This document shows, in pieces, positions 62,579 to 64,000 of a stretch of DNA of 64,000 bases. Made by a program: the position numbers and the translations under genes. Source of the stretch: CBDFHF01 sp965247565 (lineage in GTDB: Bacteria > Pseudomonadota > Gammaproteobacteria > Methylococcales > Methylomonadaceae). The notes beneath the pieces are model-generated. The model ran no database searches and was not told the origin of the DNA. It saw only the letters and a list, made by a program, of their open reading frames with translations. The DNA lies in assembly GCA_965247565.1 (NCBI GenBank), contig CBDFHF010000003.1, forward strand, positions 1,364,001 to 1,428,000, in the 5' to 3' direction. Each line of letters opens with the position of its first letter. Position 1 is the first letter of the stretch.

Positions 62579-63010
62579 ATGTTAGGCGAAATTGAAAAAT
62601 ACGATCCTGAAAAACAAACCGGGAGCATCCGTAGCGGTAAGGAATTGTTCCATTTTACTATTGATAATTGGCTAGCCGACGTCCCACCGGAACAAGGTGA
62701 TGAAGTCAAATTTGATATTCGAGTCACTAAAGCAATCAATGTCAATTTGTTAGGTGCGGTTTTAAATAATTCGGAACCTGCTGTTAAATCCAAATATCTG
62801 GCAGCAATACTAGCTCTATTTTTGGGCTGGGCAGGAGTACACCGTCTTTACTTAGGTTTTTATTCTCTAGCAGCCATACAAATCGCTGTTACCACAGCCT
62901 TAATAGGGGCCGGGCTGATGGGCTTTGCCTTTCTATGGGGATTTATTGAATCGATTCTGCTATTCGGAGGACATCTGGATAAAGATGCGAAAGGTCGTCC
63001 TTTAAAATAA
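62579..63010 (+). CDS. Cold-shock-fold/TM2-domain fusion protein
   Basis: A 143-residue protein. Residues 1-60 resemble a cold-shock (OB-fold) domain without the aromatic RNP motifs: GEIEKYDPEKQTGSIRS, LFHFTIDNW, PEQGDEVKFDI. Residues 72-140 form a TM2 domain with two helices and the G-W-x-G-x-H-R-x-Y-L-G motif (GWAGVHRLYLGFYSLAAIQ). The OB-fold half therefore lies on one side of the membrane next to a TM2 hairpin. Function unknown; proteins joining these domains occur in several proteobacteria. A cspA gene lies just downstream, convergent. Confidence 0.88.
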   Translation: MLGEIEKYDPEKQTGSIRSGKELFHFTIDNWLADVPPEQGDEVKFDIRVTKAINVNLLGAVLNNSEPAVKSKYLAAILALFLGWAGVHRLYLGFYSLAAIQIAVTTALIGAGLMGFAFLWGFIESILLFGGHLDKDAKGRPLK

Positions 63011-63032
63011 CCCTGCGAAAAACCAACGCTCA

Positions 63033-63070
63033 TAAAAAAGGCCTTGCTGCTAACAGCAAGGCCTTTTTTG
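63033..63070. terminator. Bidirectional terminator between CSD/TM2 gene and cspA
   Basis: AAAAAAGGCCTTGCTG and CAGCAAGGCCTTTTTT form a long stem (14 bp or more including A-T pairs) with a 4-nt loop CTAA, and T-runs on both sides. It serves both convergent genes. Confidence 0.92.
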
Positions 63071-63085
63071 TGCTCCGGATACCCG

Positions 63086-63289
63086 TTAGTTCCCGCGAAC
63101 ATTCGCAGCGGTTAAGCCCTTAGGTCCAGATTCAATGTCAAAATCAACGATTTGGCCTGGAGACAGTGTTTTAAATCCTTCGCCTTGAATAACTGAGTGA
63201 TGCACAAATACATCTTCAGTGCCTTCGGAGGGCTCAATAAAACCAAAACCTTTTGTGTTGTTAAACCACTTTACAGTGCCTGTTGCCAT
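63086..63289 (-). CDS. cspA: Cold-shock protein
   Basis: A 67-residue CspA-family RNA/ssDNA-binding protein. RNP-1 is KGFGFIEP and RNP-2 is VFVHHSVI, with KWFNNTKGFGFI and FDIESGPKGLTAANV. RBS AAGGAG precedes the ATG by 7 nt. The leader is at most about 65 nt after the upstream terminator, so it is unlikely to carry the long cold-responsive 5' structure of E. coli cspA; whether it is cold-inducible cannot be judged. Confidence 0.95.
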   Translation of the reverse strand: MATGTVKWFNNTKGFGFIEPSEGTEDVFVHHSVIQGEGFKTLSPGQIVDFDIESGPKGLTAANVRGN

Positions 63290-63354
63290 TTTAAAACTCC
63301 TTAAATAAAACTTACAATTAATACAGAACTACAACATTGCTAACCGGATTATTG

Positions 63355-63397
63355 ACAAAAACCCCGGCGAGTTGAATATCTAAACTCTGTCGGGGAC
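63355..63397 (-). terminator. Intrinsic terminator of the CBS-domain gene
   Basis: On the minus strand CCCCGACAGAG and CTCGCCGGGG form a stem of about 10 bp (with a bulge) and a 13-nt loop, followed by TTTTTG. It lies 122 nt downstream of the CBS gene and separates it from cspA. Confidence 0.7.
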
Positions 63398-63518
63398 GAA
63401 TTGTACTGTTATTTTTGGCAGGACGCCATTGCTGTTAGAAAATTAACTAGACATAAACCGAATAAACATCAATATAATAGCAATTACAGATCAAGTAGAG
63501 ATATTACAGAACACTGTG

Positions 63519-63929
63519 TTACTCAAAAATTTTATACAATCCGTCCAGAACCAATGAATTTGGGCTAACGATACCAAGCACTTTACAATTTTCAATAACA
63601 GGCGCTCGCACCAGATCGTAATCGGCAAAAAGTCGTGAGCAGTAACGAATATCCATATCAGGATGTACGGATATGACTGGTTTGTTCATAATTTCGTACA
63701 CATTAACGCGATCCGGCGCCCGATCTTTCGCTAAAACGTGGCGAGCAATATCACCGCAATTAATCATGCCGTATTCATCGTTTTCATGTCGTTTGTTGAC
63801 CAGTAATACCGCTGTTTTCAGTTGTTTCATTTTCTTTAGCGCGTCTGCCACCGTAGCAACGCCGTCAATCGTGCCAAAATCAGTTTTCATTACATCTCTA
63901 ACACGGATGACAGGGTGATTATTATTCAT
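63519..63929 (-). CDS. CBS-domain pair protein
   Basis: A 136-residue protein made of two CBS motifs only: the first starts VRDVMKTDFGTIDGVATVAD (about 10-60), the second VYEIMNKPVISVHPDMDI (about 75-130), with RAPVIENCKVLGIVSPNSLV. CBS pairs bind adenosyl nucleotides and regulate partner proteins. The ATG overlaps the stop of an upstream frame by 4 bp (ATGA), so it is translationally coupled to that gene, of which only the end is in the window. Confidence 0.9.
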   Translation of the reverse strand: MNNNHPVIRVRDVMKTDFGTIDGVATVADALKKMKQLKTAVLLVNKRHENDEYGMINCGDIARHVLAKDRAPDRVNVYEIMNKPVISVHPDMDIRYCSRLFADYDLVRAPVIENCKVLGIVSPNSLVLDGLYKIFE

Positions 63930-64000
63930 ATTTTATCCTCAAGTTCCTGGGTTAATTGTTCAACTTGATGCATAACCCCAATGGCATCTTCGACATCTAC
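63926..64000 (-). CDS. Unidentified gene, 3' end only
   Basis: From the right edge the minus strand reads 24 sense codons (VDVEDAIGVMHQVEQLTQ then ELEDKI) to TGA 63928-63926. The stop overlaps the CBS-gene ATG (ATGA), which supports a real upstream gene. The end is acidic and helical. The family cannot be named from this fragment. Confidence 0.55.
   Translation of the reverse strand, partial: VDVEDAIGVMHQVEQLTQELEDKI

Noticed and set aside
1..64000. CRISPR array, tRNA or rRNA genes
   Set aside because: No regularly spaced direct repeats or cloverleaf/rRNA signatures were seen on either strand.

Overview
The window is a stretch of chromosome from a gammaproteobacterium with low-to-mid-40s GC (judged by eye). 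Gene order is largely proteobacterial housekeeping: gshB-tonB-yqgE-ruvX-pyrR-pyrB-pyrC' as in Pseudomonas, thiS/thiG-trmB, pcnB-folK-panB-panC as in E. coli, and nadK-recN. The ThiS-ThiG fusion, the FocA-type channel and the large NAD-glutamate dehydrogenase would fit a methanotroph of the order Methylococcales, but no methane-oxidation gene is present. That placement is inference only.

Layout. 0-13 kb: 3' part of NAD-glutamate dehydrogenase, a TerC-like DUF475 membrane protein, aroG-thiSG-trmB, then the minus-strand glutathione/TonB/pyrimidine operon ending in an apparently inactive dihydroorotase. 12.7-20 kb: rpmB-rpmG, a cNMP/rhodanese regulator, a DegQ protease, moaB, a DUF423 protein and pepN. 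20-24 kb: a stand-alone BLUF blue-light sensor, a secreted thiol peroxidase of the GPx family, and a three-gene RiPP cassette (hvfA/B/C-like) predicted to make a copper-binding peptide with modified cysteines. 24-32.5 kb: MgtC/DUF4010 protein, panC-panB-folK-pcnB, an RDD protein, and a lipid-type trio (CDP-archaeol-synthase-like, EEP hydrolase, CDP-alcohol phosphotransferase). 32.5-38.2 kb: a secreted Kelch/dockerin-like protein behind a predicted FNR promoter, an intact IS1-family element, and a four-gene Ter stress module (TerD, TerD-vWA, TerD, ATP-grasp). 38.5-48 kb: gshA, recQ, an oxygen-sensing FNR, two small membrane proteins, a possible sRNA, aguA, recN, nadK. 48-64 kb: a VapBC-like toxin-antitoxin pair, a secreted beta-propeller/DUF11 protein, focA, gnd, a MltD-like transglycosylase, a secreted gene broken by one in-frame stop behind a c-di-GMP-riboswitch-like leader, NDH-2, YcxB-like, an ABC-F ATPase, UspA, a cold-shock-fold/TM2 fusion, CspA and a CBS protein.

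How it fits together. Several units point to redox, metal and oxygen stress: glutathione synthesis (gshA and gshB), the GPx-like protein, the HvfABC cassette, the Ter module, and FNR with two candidate target promoters in the same window that share the geometry of an FNR-activated promoter. The least-described signals are (1) the divergent GEMM-like leader with its stop-interrupted secreted gene, (2) the FNR-box promoters of the Kelch and 58-residue membrane-protein genes, (3) the ThiS-ThiG fusion with no internal start, (4) the lipid trio, and (5) a perfect head-to-head DnaA-box pair away from any replication gene. No tRNA, rRNA or CRISPR array was seen.
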